NCBI RefSeq assembly: GCF_004116265.1
Contig: NZ_QOUX01000037.1
Location: 101,773-165,772 of the forward strand
Length of the DNA: 64,000 nucleotides
Reading direction: 5' to 3'
Origin: Anaerobacillus alkaliphilus
GTDB lineage: Bacteria > Bacillota > Bacilli > Bacillales > Anaerobacillaceae
This document shows, piece by piece, positions 56,247 to 64,000 of this stretch. Position 1 is the first letter of the stretch. Each line of letters starts with the position of its first letter. Made by a program: the position numbers and the translations under genes. A model generated the notes under the pieces. The model was not told the DNA's origin and did no database searches. It saw only the letters and a list, made by a program, of their open reading frames with translations.

Positions 56247-56270
56247 TTAAAAAAGAAGGAGTGTTGGTAA

Positions 56271-57953
56271 ATGGGTAGGTTGTTTTCAAGTTTAGAACGC
56301 AGTAGTTATCTTCAACAAATGAGTACTGAGCAATTAGATCTTCTCGTTATCGGTGGAGGGATAACTGGTGCCGGTATTGCATTAGATTCCCAAGTTCGGG
56401 GCTTAAAAACGGGTTTAATTGAGATGCAAGACTTTGGGGCAGGAACGTCTAGTCGATCTACTAAACTGGTCCACGGCGGGTTACGGTATTTAAAGCAGTT
56501 CGAAGTGAAGTTGGTTGCAGAGGTAGGAAAAGAACGTGCCATCGTTTATGAGAATGCCCCCCATGTCACTAACCCTGAATGGATGCTATTGCCCCTAATA
56601 GAGGGTGGGACTTTCGGAAGATTTACAACCTCGCTAGGATTAAAAGTTTATGATTTTCTGGCAGGAGTTAAAAGATCAGAACGCCGCTATATGCTGAATA
56701 GAACTCGCACCTTAGAGAAAGAACCATTACTTCGAAAGGATAAGCTAAAAGGTAGTGGTGTTTATGTTGAATACAAAACGGATGATGCTAGATTAACACT
56801 TGAAGTGATGAAAGAAGCAGTAGTTCGAGGTGCCTTAGCAGTTAATTATGCTAAGGTAGATGGTTTCATTTACGACGAGAATAAAAAAGTTATAGGTGTG
56901 AAAGTTATTGACCAATTAACTAGAGAGCAAACAATCATTAGGGCTAAGAAAATTGTTAATGCAACGGGGCCATGGGTGGATACGCTAAGGGAGCAAGATA
57001 ACTCGAAAAAAGGAAAGTATTTATATTTAACTAAAGGAGTTCATATAGTTATTGACGGAACTCGTTTTCCTTTAAAGCAAGCCGTTTATTTTGATACAGA
57101 AAGCGATGGAAGAATGTGCTTTGCGATTCCAAGAGACGGAAAAACGTATGTAGGTACGACTGATACGTATTATAAAGATGACATTACTCATCCAAGAATG
57201 ACTGTTGCCGACCGCGATTACATTATTGATGCAGTCAATTATATGTTTCCAGAGGTGAAGCTTACTGTTAAAGATATTGAATCTTGCTGGACAGGATTAC
57301 GTCCGTTAATTCATGAGGAAGGAAAAAGTGCTTCAGAAATTTCAAGAAAAGACGAAATTTTCTTTTCTGATAGCGGTCTAATATCTATCGCTGGTGGAAA
57401 ATTGACCGGGTACCGTAAAATGGCAGAAAGAATTGTAGATATAGTCTGTCGTGATCTAGGTGTGAAAGAACGTTGTCAAACTGATAGGGTCACGTTGTCA
57501 GGTGGGGATATGGGAGGTTCAATTCATTTACCGGCATTCCTAGAAGGTAAGACAAAGGAAGGGATGAAACTAGGGTTAGAAGAAGAAGAAGCTTACAGAT
57601 TAGCAAAACTTTATGGGACGAATGTGTCTAGGATTTATGAAATTATCTCCACAATCGGTGAAGAAGCCAATCGATACGGTTTACCAAGCTCATTATTGGC
57701 CTCACTAAGATATGGAATTGAAGAAGAGATGGTGGCGACACCTGTAGACTTTTTTAACCGCCGTACTAGTGCAATATTCTTTAATATTGCTTGGGTCAGA
57801 ACTTGGAAAGAACCGGTACTTAAATATATGAAACAGTGTTTTCAGTGGTCTCTTGAAGAAGCCAATTACCATAGAAAACAATTGGAAACTGAGATTGAAC
57901 ATGCAACAATTCCAGTTGATGAAGTTGTTGAGCTTAAGAAGCAGATTATCTAA
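56271..57953 (+). CDS. glpD: Aerobic-type glycerol-3-phosphate dehydrogenase
   Basis: 560 residues, a membrane-associated flavoenzyme that oxidises glycerol 3-phosphate to dihydroxyacetone phosphate and reduces quinone. It has the FAD motif LLVIGGGITGAGIALDS near residue 25, GTSSRSTKLVHGGLRYL near 60, and the conserved SCWTGLRPLI and SIAGGKLTGYRKMAE segments. AGAAGGAG lies 10 bp before the ATG; this site is 8 bp beyond the MITE and may belong to the original leader. The glpP-glpK-glpD order is intact, with glpD in its own transcription unit. Confidence 0.96.
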   Translation: MGRLFSSLERSSYLQQMSTEQLDLLVIGGGITGAGIALDSQVRGLKTGLIEMQDFGAGTSSRSTKLVHGGLRYLKQFEVKLVAEVGKERAIVYENAPHVTNPEWMLLPLIEGGTFGRFTTSLGLKVYDFLAGVKRSERRYMLNRTRTLEKEPLLRKDKLKGSGVYVEYKTDDARLTLEVMKEAVVRGALAVNYAKVDGFIYDENKKVIGVKVIDQLTREQTIIRAKKIVNATGPWVDTLREQDNSKKGKYLYLTKGVHIVIDGTRFPLKQAVYFDTESDGRMCFAIPRDGKTYVGTTDTYYKDDITHPRMTVADRDYIIDAVNYMFPEVKLTVKDIESCWTGLRPLIHEEGKSASEISRKDEIFFSDSGLISIAGGKLTGYRKMAERIVDIVCRDLGVKERCQTDRVTLSGGDMGGSIHLPAFLEGKTKEGMKLGLEEEEAYRLAKLYGTNVSRIYEIISTIGEEANRYGLPSSLLASLRYGIEEEMVATPVDFFNRRTSAIFFNIAWVRTWKEPVLKYMKQCFQWSLEEANYHRKQLETEIEHATIPVDEVVELKKQII

Positions 57954-57957
57954 ATGT

Positions 57958-57996
57958 AAGAAAGACACCTTTGTTAACCCAGGTGTCTTTCTTTGT
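57958..57996. terminator. Bidirectional terminator after glpD
   Basis: Perfect 13-bp stem AAGAAAGACACCT / AGGTGTCTTTCTT, 10-nt loop. It lies between convergent glpD and the MFS gene, overlapping the MFS stop codon. Confidence 0.9.
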
Positions 57997-59233
57997 TAGT
58001 TATTACGGCTAATTGCTCCTTTTTTGCCAAAGCAAATCGAAAGCAAAATAGGCCTCCTATTCCCAATGTTAAATATACCAAGCCCATGCCAGTAGAAGAT
58101 AAATAGGCACCAAGGGTAAGACCTAAACTGCCTAACAACATAGCAACATTAAGTGCTAGATTATCCACAGCCATATATGAAGCTCGGGACTGTTCAGGAA
58201 TAATACCGGCAAGCAGTGTTTGCCTTATCGGTGAATACATGAGTTCACCTAGGGTAAATAGTAATGCAGCTAACATTAAAATAGTTAGACTGTTACTAAA
58301 TGCTAGCGTACTGAAGCTTAAAGAATATATCAATAGGCCAATTGTTAGGATGAGCTTGTGATTCCATTTACTAATCCATTTCGTAAGGTGAAGAGTAGCA
58401 ACTACTACAATAAGAGTATTTGTTAGCAGAATAAAACTAAACATTTGGATACCACCAATTTCATACCCGAATATCATGGTTTGGAACTCTTCTTTTAAAC
58501 GAACGGCTATATACTTATCTAACTGAAATTCCAAGGAAAAGATAAAAACCGTTCCGATTACAAACAACATAAATCGGTAATCGTTCACTACACTCCAATA
58601 GTTAGTAAAAATATTTTTGTTTAGTGGCGGATTGCTAGTGTCTTTTACTAAGGTAACTGGTTTCATAGTTTCATTAATAAAGAAAACAATAATGATTAAG
58701 GTAAATAAACTAATTAAAGCAAAGGCAAAAAACAAAAGGAAACGACTGCTCTCAAAGAAAATGGCTCCGATGATGACTCCGATAGAAATAGCAATGTTGC
58801 CTGACCAATACTGTAATCCATAAATATAAGGACGTTCTTCTTCCTTACTACAATCGATAATCATGGCACTTGCAGCAGGATTTATAATGCCTGAGCTTAC
58901 ATTGCTAATTAGGAACATAAGATAAGTAATCCAAACTGAAACAAACCAAGGTGAATTAACCAATGCCATGATAACTAATGCTGCAACCTGAATAATAAGT
59001 GCAAAGATCATTACTTTCTTTCGTCCTAATTGATCAGCCAAATAACCAGAAAAGAGACCCGCTACAATAGAACAAAGGATGTTAACTGCTAGCATTATTC
59101 CAGCCATTCCCTGGCCCACTTGGATGGAGAAGTAGATGGCCATAAATGGAAAAATTGCCATCTGTGACAAATCAGTAATAAAATCTGTAAATAGTCTAAT
59201 TTTGATCGTAGTTTGTAAGTTTCTAAAACTCAT
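57974..59233 (-). CDS. Major facilitator superfamily exporter
   Basis: 419 residues with about twelve TM segments. The loop 2-3 motif is SGYLADQLGRKKVMIF, typical of drug:H+ antiporters. A second cytoplasmic half begins after a central loop near residue 200 (NETMKPVTLVKDT). The substrate is unknown. It is transcribed away from the SgrR-like regulator at 59335, with 101 bp between the starts. AGAAGGTAG precedes the ATG. Confidence 0.9.
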   Translation of the reverse strand: MSFRNLQTTIKIRLFTDFITDLSQMAIFPFMAIYFSIQVGQGMAGIMLAVNILCSIVAGLFSGYLADQLGRKKVMIFALIIQVAALVIMALVNSPWFVSVWITYLMFLISNVSSGIINPAASAMIIDCSKEEERPYIYGLQYWSGNIAISIGVIIGAIFFESSRFLLFFAFALISLFTLIIIVFFINETMKPVTLVKDTSNPPLNKNIFTNYWSVVNDYRFMLFVIGTVFIFSLEFQLDKYIAVRLKEEFQTMIFGYEIGGIQMFSFILLTNTLIVVVATLHLTKWISKWNHKLILTIGLLIYSLSFSTLAFSNSLTILMLAALLFTLGELMYSPIRQTLLAGIIPEQSRASYMAVDNLALNVAMLLGSLGLTLGAYLSSTGMGLVYLTLGIGGLFCFRFALAKKEQLAVITNKERHLG

Positions 59234-59334
59234 TTTTTCTCTACCTTCTTTCTGCTCCTTAAATTATAATCAAGGAAAACATGAAGAAAAACTGAAAATA
59301 CAAGATATTAATTTCGTATTTTAAGGAGAGAACA

Positions 59335-61119
59335 ATGAACGTTTTAGAACACTTTGTTACCTTGCGATTAACTTTTCTTACAACACAGGAAAATGAGGAA
59401 GTACTTACAACAATTCCATATATCGCGGATAAATTAGCTTGTACAGAGAGAAATACGAACTTTATTATAAAGAAAATGACAGAGAATGGGTGGATCACCT
59501 GGTATCCAAAAAAGGGGCGAGGGAAACAATCGACATTATTGTTTCATTTATCGTTACACGAAGTTTCAGTCATGAATGTAAACAGACTAATTCTAGATAA
59601 CAAAATAGAAGAGGCATATTTATTTATAACAACGTACAAATTTCCATCTGAAATAAAAGCAGTCCTTCTAAACCTATTTCAGGATCATTTTGGCTTTACT
59701 TCTACCTTTAAGGAAAATAAGAGGCAAGATGTCTTGAGGATCCCTACAGATACTAAGGTATTTACACTAGATCCGCAAAAAGTTGCTATCGTTCATGAAG
59801 CGCACATTGTTTCCCAAGTATTTGACACTCTGATATGTCTAGACAATAAAAGCGGAACGTTCCAGCCGAAAATTGCAATGGCTTGGGAGCAAAAACATGG
59901 AATAGAATGGACATTCTATTTGAGAAAGGGTATCCTTTTTCACCATGGACGAAAGCTAACTGCAGAAGATGTTCAGTTTACATTTCATCGCTTAATGACA
60001 GATAAAACTATACCAACATCAGGTCTTTTTGATGTAATAGAAAAAGTTGAGATTATTGACGAAATAACTATTCAATTTATCTTGAAGTACGAAAATCATC
60101 TATTCCTTGATTTACTCAGTTGTTTTTATTCTTCGATTATTCCATACGACGTAAACATCGAGCTTAAATCAATAGGTACTGGTCCGTTCAGTATTGCAAA
60201 ACGTGATGACTGTTTTTTAGTGTTAGAGGCAAATCACAATCACTTTTTAGGCAGGCCATTTTTAGATCAAATAGAAATTTGTTATGTTCCAGAAACAATT
60301 TCGGATAGCTTCCTTACAAAAGATCAGGAAAATAACGAAACGAAAGTTTTTAACGAGTTAGGTAGCTATTTTCTGATCTTTAACTTTAATAAGGTTGGAA
60401 TTCATCATAATCTTTATTTTCGGAAGGCTATTGAACTGGTTCTCAATCAATCTGAACTTGTTGAGCAGTTAGGCTATCCGAGGGGTATGGTAGCAAAGAG
60501 CTTTCTTGTAAATAAAAGTGAACTTGACGCTGACATTATTTCTAGTAATGAGAAAGCTTTAGATAATCTAAAATTAAGTAATTACAACGGTGAGACTATT
60601 GAAGTAGCTACATTTGAAAGTAAGGAAGCTATTGAGGACATGAATTGGCTAAAGTCCAATTGTGAGAGGATAGGGATTTCTCTTACTATTCACCAGATCC
60701 CATTAGAAACTATTTACAACCCTAGTGAAATGAGCAAGTATGACGCATTTTATTGTGGAGAAACCTTTGATGAAAATCAACTGTTGAGTTTATATCTATT
60801 ATTCAAGAGTGAGAATAGTCTGCTTCGGTTTGGGTTGAATCAAAAACTTCGTAATAGAATAGATGCACTATTAAAAGAAGTTCAGTCAACAATAGAACCA
60901 AATGAACGACTAAATAACCTGCTAAACATTGAGGAGTGGCTTTTAAGAGAGGCTATTGTTATTTTAACGTACCATACAGTAGAGGAACAAAGGTATCATA
61001 AGTCGTTAAAAGGAGTTGAATTATCAGGGTTTGGAATGCCCGATTTTCGACAACTATGGATTAAGCGGGAAAAAGAAGACCAAAATGATGTATTCAAATG
61101 TTCCATATATATCCCTTAA
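59335..61119 (+). CDS. SgrR-like transcriptional regulator with solute-binding domain
   Basis: 594 residues. The N-terminal ~115 residues are an SgrR_N-type winged helix (IADKLACTERNTNFIIKKMT, then WITWYPKKGRGKQS), and residues from about 135 onward form an SBP_bac_5 domain without a signal peptide (LDPQKVAIVHEAHIVSQVFD, LRKGILFHHGRKLTAEDVQF, IGTGPFSI). In E. coli SgrR this layout senses sugar phosphate in the cytoplasm. Here it is divergent from an MFS gene, which is its likely target. AAGGAGAG lies directly before the ATG. Confidence 0.9.
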   Translation: MNVLEHFVTLRLTFLTTQENEEVLTTIPYIADKLACTERNTNFIIKKMTENGWITWYPKKGRGKQSTLLFHLSLHEVSVMNVNRLILDNKIEEAYLFITTYKFPSEIKAVLLNLFQDHFGFTSTFKENKRQDVLRIPTDTKVFTLDPQKVAIVHEAHIVSQVFDTLICLDNKSGTFQPKIAMAWEQKHGIEWTFYLRKGILFHHGRKLTAEDVQFTFHRLMTDKTIPTSGLFDVIEKVEIIDEITIQFILKYENHLFLDLLSCFYSSIIPYDVNIELKSIGTGPFSIAKRDDCFLVLEANHNHFLGRPFLDQIEICYVPETISDSFLTKDQENNETKVFNELGSYFLIFNFNKVGIHHNLYFRKAIELVLNQSELVEQLGYPRGMVAKSFLVNKSELDADIISSNEKALDNLKLSNYNGETIEVATFESKEAIEDMNWLKSNCERIGISLTIHQIPLETIYNPSEMSKYDAFYCGETFDENQLLSLYLLFKSENSLLRFGLNQKLRNRIDALLKEVQSTIEPNERLNNLLNIEEWLLREAIVILTYHTVEEQRYHKSLKGVELSGFGMPDFRQLWIKREKEDQNDVFKCSIYIP

Positions 61120-61239
61120 TTCGAGCGGAGATGTTGAATAACCAACATTATTGTCGAAGGAATTATTTCATCTTGTAGGGACTTTATTGATAAAATATAG
61201 GATGTAGCAAAAAGTACATAGAAGTGAGGGAGTGCATAA

Positions 61240-62967
61240 ATGGATTGGAAGAATACATATGAAACATGGGTCAATTATGAAAAACTTGACCAGGAATTAC
61301 ATGAACAGTTACAAAAAATAAATGAAAATGAACAGTTGCTAGAAGACTGTTTCTATAAAAATTTAGAGTTCGGTACGGGTGGAATGAGAGGTGAAATTGG
61401 TCCTGGGACAAATCGAATGAACGTATATACTATTCGTAAGGCAGCCCTAGGATTGGCTCAATTCATTCTTGCTCATGGTGATGACGCGATTCAAAGAGGT
61501 GTTGCCATAGCATATGACAACCGTTTTAAATCGCAGGAATTCGCGTTAGAATCGGCGTTGACTTTAGGGAAACTTGGGATCAAAACTTACCTTTTTAAAA
61601 GATTACGCCCTACACCAGAACTTTCATTTGCGGTTCGCTATTTAAACGCGTTTTCTGGTATCGTGATCACTGCAAGTCACAATCCACCAGAATATAATGG
61701 CTTTAAGGTTTACGGAGATGATGGTGCTCAATTAACTCCGGATGCAGCTGAGTTACTAGTAGACAAGGTAAATGAGGTTGAAAATGAGTTGTTAATAGAA
61801 GTTGCTGAGAAAGAAGCACTACTAGAAAACGGTTTGCTTGTGATGATTGAAGAAGAGATAGATGACGCTTATGTCGAACAGTTAAAGACTGTAATTGTAA
61901 ATAAAGAATTAGTGAGTACGTTTGGTCAAGAGGTGAAGATTGTCTTTACCCCACTTCACGGAACAGCAACATTACCTGTTCAACGAGGATTTGAGGCTGT
62001 TGGCTTTACAAATTATCAAATTATTGAAGAACAAGCTATTCCTGACCCGAAATTTACAACAGTTGCATCGCCTAACCCCGAAGAGCATTCTGCTTTTGAA
62101 ATGGCCATTAAATACGGATTAGAGTTTGATGCAGATGTACTTATTGCCACAGACCCAGATGCTGACCGAGTTGGTGTTGCAGTAAAGGATGACAAAGGTG
62201 AATATGTGGTTCTTACAGGAAATCAAACAGGCGCCTTAATGGTTGAATATTTGCTTTCGCAGCAGCAAAAGGCAGGGACTCTTCCGGCCAATGGTATTGT
62301 AATTAAAACAATTGTAACTTCGGAGCTTGGTAGAATTATTGCTGAAGCATATGGTTTATCAGCATTAGATACCTTAACAGGATTTAAGTTTATCGGTGAG
62401 AAAATTAGGGAATACGAAACGTCAGGTGAGAAGACTTTCTTATTTGGTTATGAAGAGAGCTATGGATACCTAGTAAAGGACTTTGCGCGAGACAAAGATG
62501 CTATACAAGCCGTTCTGTTAGCGGCAGAACTTACTGCTTATTATAAATCTCAAGGTAAAACTCTTTATCAGGGATTAATGGAACTTTTTGAAAAGTACGG
62601 TTATTACTTAGAAGGCCTACAATCAATTACACTAAAAGGGAAAACAGGCATCGAAAAAATGAACGAAATCATTACCTCTTTTAGAGAAAATCCGCCTAGC
62701 GATTTTGCTGGTTCTCGAGTAGTTGCGGTAGAGGATTATTTGTTGCAGGAACGTATATTTATTGAAACAGGTAGTAAAGAAGAAATTACGCTTCCAAAGT
62801 CAAATGTTCTGAAATATCTTCTTGATGATCAATCATGGATCTGCGTTCGACCATCAGGAACAGAACCAAAGATTAAGTTTTACTTTGGAACAACTAGTGA
62901 CTCTTTAGAAGCTAGTGAAACTCATTTAGATCAATTAAAAGCATCTGTGATGGAGAAAATTAATTAG
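61240..62967 (+). CDS. pgcA: Phosphoglucomutase/phosphomannomutase PgcA
   Basis: 575 residues, close to B. subtilis PgcA (YhxB). It interconverts glucose 6-phosphate and glucose 1-phosphate, needed for UDP-glucose, glycolipid and teichoic acid synthesis and for using glucose 1-phosphate from glycogen. It has the substrate/metal motifs [18 protein letters not shown], the phospho-serine loop [20 protein letters not shown], the metal loop [13 protein letters not shown], the sugar loop [10 protein letters not shown] and the phosphate loop [21 protein letters not shown] precedes the ATG. Confidence 0.95.
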   Translation: MDWKNTYETWVNYEKLDQELHEQLQKINENEQLLEDCFYKNLEFGTGGMRGEIGPGTNRMNVYTIRKAALGLAQFILAHGDDAIQRGVAIAYDNRFKSQEFALESALTLGKLGIKTYLFKRLRPTPELSFAVRYLNAFSGIVITASHNPPEYNGFKVYGDDGAQLTPDAAELLVDKVNEVENELLIEVAEKEALLENGLLVMIEEEIDDAYVEQLKTVIVNKELVSTFGQEVKIVFTPLHGTATLPVQRGFEAVGFTNYQIIEEQAIPDPKFTTVASPNPEEHSAFEMAIKYGLEFDADVLIATDPDADRVGVAVKDDKGEYVVLTGNQTGALMVEYLLSQQQKAGTLPANGIVIKTIVTSELGRIIAEAYGLSALDTLTGFKFIGEKIREYETSGEKTFLFGYEESYGYLVKDFARDKDAIQAVLLAAELTAYYKSQGKTLYQGLMELFEKYGYYLEGLQSITLKGKTGIEKMNEIITSFRENPPSDFAGSRVVAVEDYLLQERIFIETGSKEEITLPKSNVLKYLLDDQSWICVRPSGTEPKIKFYFGTTSDSLEASETHLDQLKASVMEKIN

Positions 62968-62983
62968 ATTGAGTTGTAATTTT

Positions 62984-63017
62984 GCGAGCGCATAAATTAT
63001 TTTATTTATGTGCTCGC
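62984..63017. terminator. Hairpin after pgcA, possible terminator
   Basis: Stem GCGAGCGCATAAAT / ATTTATGTGCTCGC (one G-U), 6-nt loop. No clear U-run follows, so termination efficiency is uncertain. Confidence 0.55.
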
Positions 63018-63057
63018 CCTTAAAAAAACCTGGACACTACAATAGAGGTGAGCTGAG

Positions 63058-63249
63058 ATGGTTACAACAGGGCAGATGTTAGGGTGTAATATAGAGAGTA
63101 AAAGAAGGGAAATGATTGAAGCTAGCAATCGCTATGGCTTGTGTGCCAATGTGACAATTAAAATTAGTCAAGAGTTGGACGAGCTTTTAAACCAATACTA
63201 CAGAATGATGACACAACCCAAAGAAATGTATGTTGAAACTAGTAAATAA
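63058..63249 (+). CDS. Spo0E-like aspartyl-phosphate phosphatase
   Basis: 63 residues with the signature SQELDELLNQYYR of the Spo0E/YnzD/YisI family. These small proteins dephosphorylate Spo0A-P and so delay sporulation. The preceding helix (IESKRREMIEASNRYGL) matches the family's two-helix fold. AGAGGTGAG lies upstream of the ATG. Its targets would act downstream of the orphan kinases at 15242, 16571 and 30935. Confidence 0.85.
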   Translation: MVTTGQMLGCNIESKRREMIEASNRYGLCANVTIKISQELDELLNQYYRMMTQPKEMYVETSK

Positions 63250-63279
63250 AAAAAATCTAAATTATTTTTTCAACATTTG

Positions 63280-63308
63280 TTGACAAATTTCATGAAGGCT
63301 GGTAGTAT
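63280..63308 (+). promoter_or_regulatory. Promoter of the tRNA cluster
   Basis: Consensus TTGACA (63280-63285), 17 bp, TAGTAT (63303-63308), about 50 bp before the first tRNA. Confidence 0.8.
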
Positions 63309-63356
63309 ATATTCTTGTGACTGACATTTTTAAAAAACAAATATTTTAAGTAACAC

Positions 63357-63447
63357 GGAGGAATACTCAAGTGGCTGAAGAGTTCGGTCTTGAAAACCGA
63401 TAGGTCGTGAAAGCGGCGCGGGGGTTCGAATCCCTCTTCCTCCTCCA
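63357..63447 (+). tRNA. tRNA-Ser (anticodon TGA)
   Basis: Acceptor GGAGGAA pairs with TTCCTCC; anticodon loop CTTGAAA inside stem TCGGT/ACCGA; long variable arm typical of serine; T loop GGTTCGAATCC; CCA is encoded. Confidence 0.95.
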
Positions 63448-63454
63448 TATTTTT

Positions 63455-63530
63455 GGACCCGTGGTGTAGCGGTTAACATGCCTGCCTGTCACGCAGGAGA
63501 TCGCCGGTTCGATCCCGGTCGGGTCCGCCA
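63455..63530 (+). tRNA. tRNA-Asp (anticodon GTC)
   Basis: Acceptor GGACCCG/CGGGTCC, discriminator G, anticodon GTC in the loop of CCTGC/GCAGG, T loop GGTTCGATCCC, encoded CCA. Confidence 0.95.
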
Positions 63531-63697
63531 TTTTCAATTATGAATTACGAATTATGAATTATGGCTCGGTAGCGACGAGCATTACTTCCTTGAATTAGCA
63601 TCGAGTTGTCTCGACGAAGCATGCTTCGGAGCATAACTAGTAGAGGAAGAGACACAGATTCATATGTAATAATGAAATAAAGATAATCTGATAAAAT
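63531..63697 (+). repeat. Spacer element between tRNA-Asp and tRNA-Phe
   Basis: 167 bp of non-coding DNA with AATTATGAATTA-type short repeats (63537-63561), a 13-base copy of the start of tRNA-Phe (ATGGCTCGGTAGC at 63561-63573), a CGAG/CTCG hairpin and the 14-bp palindrome CGAAGCATGCTTCG. A second, truncated copy of part of it (ACGAGCA...CTTcGAAT...CGAGTT) begins near 63966 at the window end. Confidence 0.65.
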
Positions 63698-63773
<76 letters not shown>

Positions 63774-63810
63774 TTTTTAACATTATACTTAGAAGTCCGT
63801 TTTTGATTAT

Positions 63811-63896
63811 GCCGGGGTGGTGGAATTGGCAGACACACAGGACTTAAAATCCTGCGGTAGGTGACTATCGTGCCGGTTCAAGTCCGGCCCTCGGTA
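63811..63896 (+). tRNA. tRNA-Leu (anticodon TAA)
   Basis: Acceptor GCCGGGG pairs with CCTCGGT through two G-U pairs; anticodon TAA between CAGGA/TCCTG; long variable arm (GGTAGGTGACTATCG); T loop GGTTCAAGTCC. CCA is not encoded, unlike in the three tRNAs before it. Confidence 0.93.
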
Positions 63897-63904
63897 CTCT
63901 AATT

Positions 63905-63929
63905 AACTTGGCAGCAGCCAAGTTTTTGT
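63905..63929 (+). terminator. Terminator of the tRNA cluster
   Basis: Perfect 8-bp stem AACTTGGC / GCCAAGTT, loop AGCA, then TTT. Confidence 0.85.
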
Positions 63930-64000
63930 AACCTCTAAGTATAAAAAACATGCGCTCTTAGCTCAGCTACGAGCAACTCATCTTCGAATAACTACGAGTT

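Overview
The window is a chromosomal segment of a low-GC, Gram-positive, endospore-forming, motile bacterium of the Bacillaceae type. Evidence: AT-rich DNA, strong AGGAGG-type ribosome binding sites with many TTG and GTG starts, orphan sporulation-type sensor kinases, a Spo0E-like phosphatase, CheY/CheX/MCP chemotaxis proteins, a RocB-type peptidase, a GlpP-GlpK-GlpD glycerol locus, a PgcA-type phosphoglucomutase and a BMP-type (YufNOPQ-like) nucleoside transporter. The FixABCX electron-transfer module together with this background would fit an anaerobic or facultative alkaliphile such as Anaerobacillus. That genus guess is inference, not read from the sequence.

Layout. 1-2.2 kb: the 3' end of a [2Fe-2S] subunit of a molybdenum hydroxylase, a 52-bp tandem repeat, and a Gfo/Idh/MocA oxidoreductase. 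2.5-5.6 kb: an RND exporter. 5.6-9.1 kb (minus): fixA-fixB-fixC-fixX. 9.2-11.8 kb: a drug-export-type ABC transporter and its TetR regulator, with a promoter flanked by two matching palindromes. 11.9-15.2 kb: a two-component system and a PrsA/SurA-like lipoprotein foldase that share the same promoter box. 15.2-18.8 kb: two orphan histidine kinases and a small unknown protein. 18.9-21.3 kb: a di-haem peroxidase lipoprotein and a serine hydrolase. 21.3-27.3 kb: a peptide ABC transporter with its binding protein divergent from the permease/ATPase operon. 27.3-32.4 kb: LysM-GH18 hydrolase, MCP, membrane-bound PAS kinase and a tiny acidic protein. 32.5-35.7 kb (minus): RocB-like peptidase and an amidohydrolase around an intergenic repeat. 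36-42.7 kb: CheY plus an HD-GYP-like protein, YqeG-like phosphatase, DUF3189 protein, DMT transporter, APH-like kinase, IMPase and small proteins. 42.7-45.3 kb: a MITE and glycogen phosphorylase. 45.7-50.4 kb: nucleoside uptake operon. 50.8-53.6 kb: CheX, GNAT-nitrilase fusion, FixH/YtkA-like protein. 53.6-58 kb: glpP, glpK, glpD with two terminator-containing leaders and a second MITE copy in the glpD leader. 58-61.1 kb: MFS exporter divergent from an SgrR-like regulator. 61.2-64 kb: pgcA, a Spo0E-like phosphatase and four tRNA genes (Ser, Asp, Phe, Leu).

How it fits together: signalling dominates (four sensor kinases, three of them without a partner regulator, plus a Spo0E-like phosphatase), alongside uptake of peptides, nucleosides and glycerol. 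I see no phage, CRISPR, toxin-antitoxin or defence island. The most informative structures lie outside the genes: (i) an 11-bp-spaced ATTCAT box at identical distance from the -10 of both the two-component operon and the foldase gene; (ii) a two-copy MITE family with terminal inverted repeats and 6-bp target duplications, one copy inserted in a stop codon and one inside the glpD leader; (iii) the 52-bp minisatellite; (iv) a modular intergenic element near 34.4 kb; (v) a repeated spacer in the tRNA cluster. Start codons were moved from the longest reading frame wherever a ribosome binding site or family alignment favoured an internal start.
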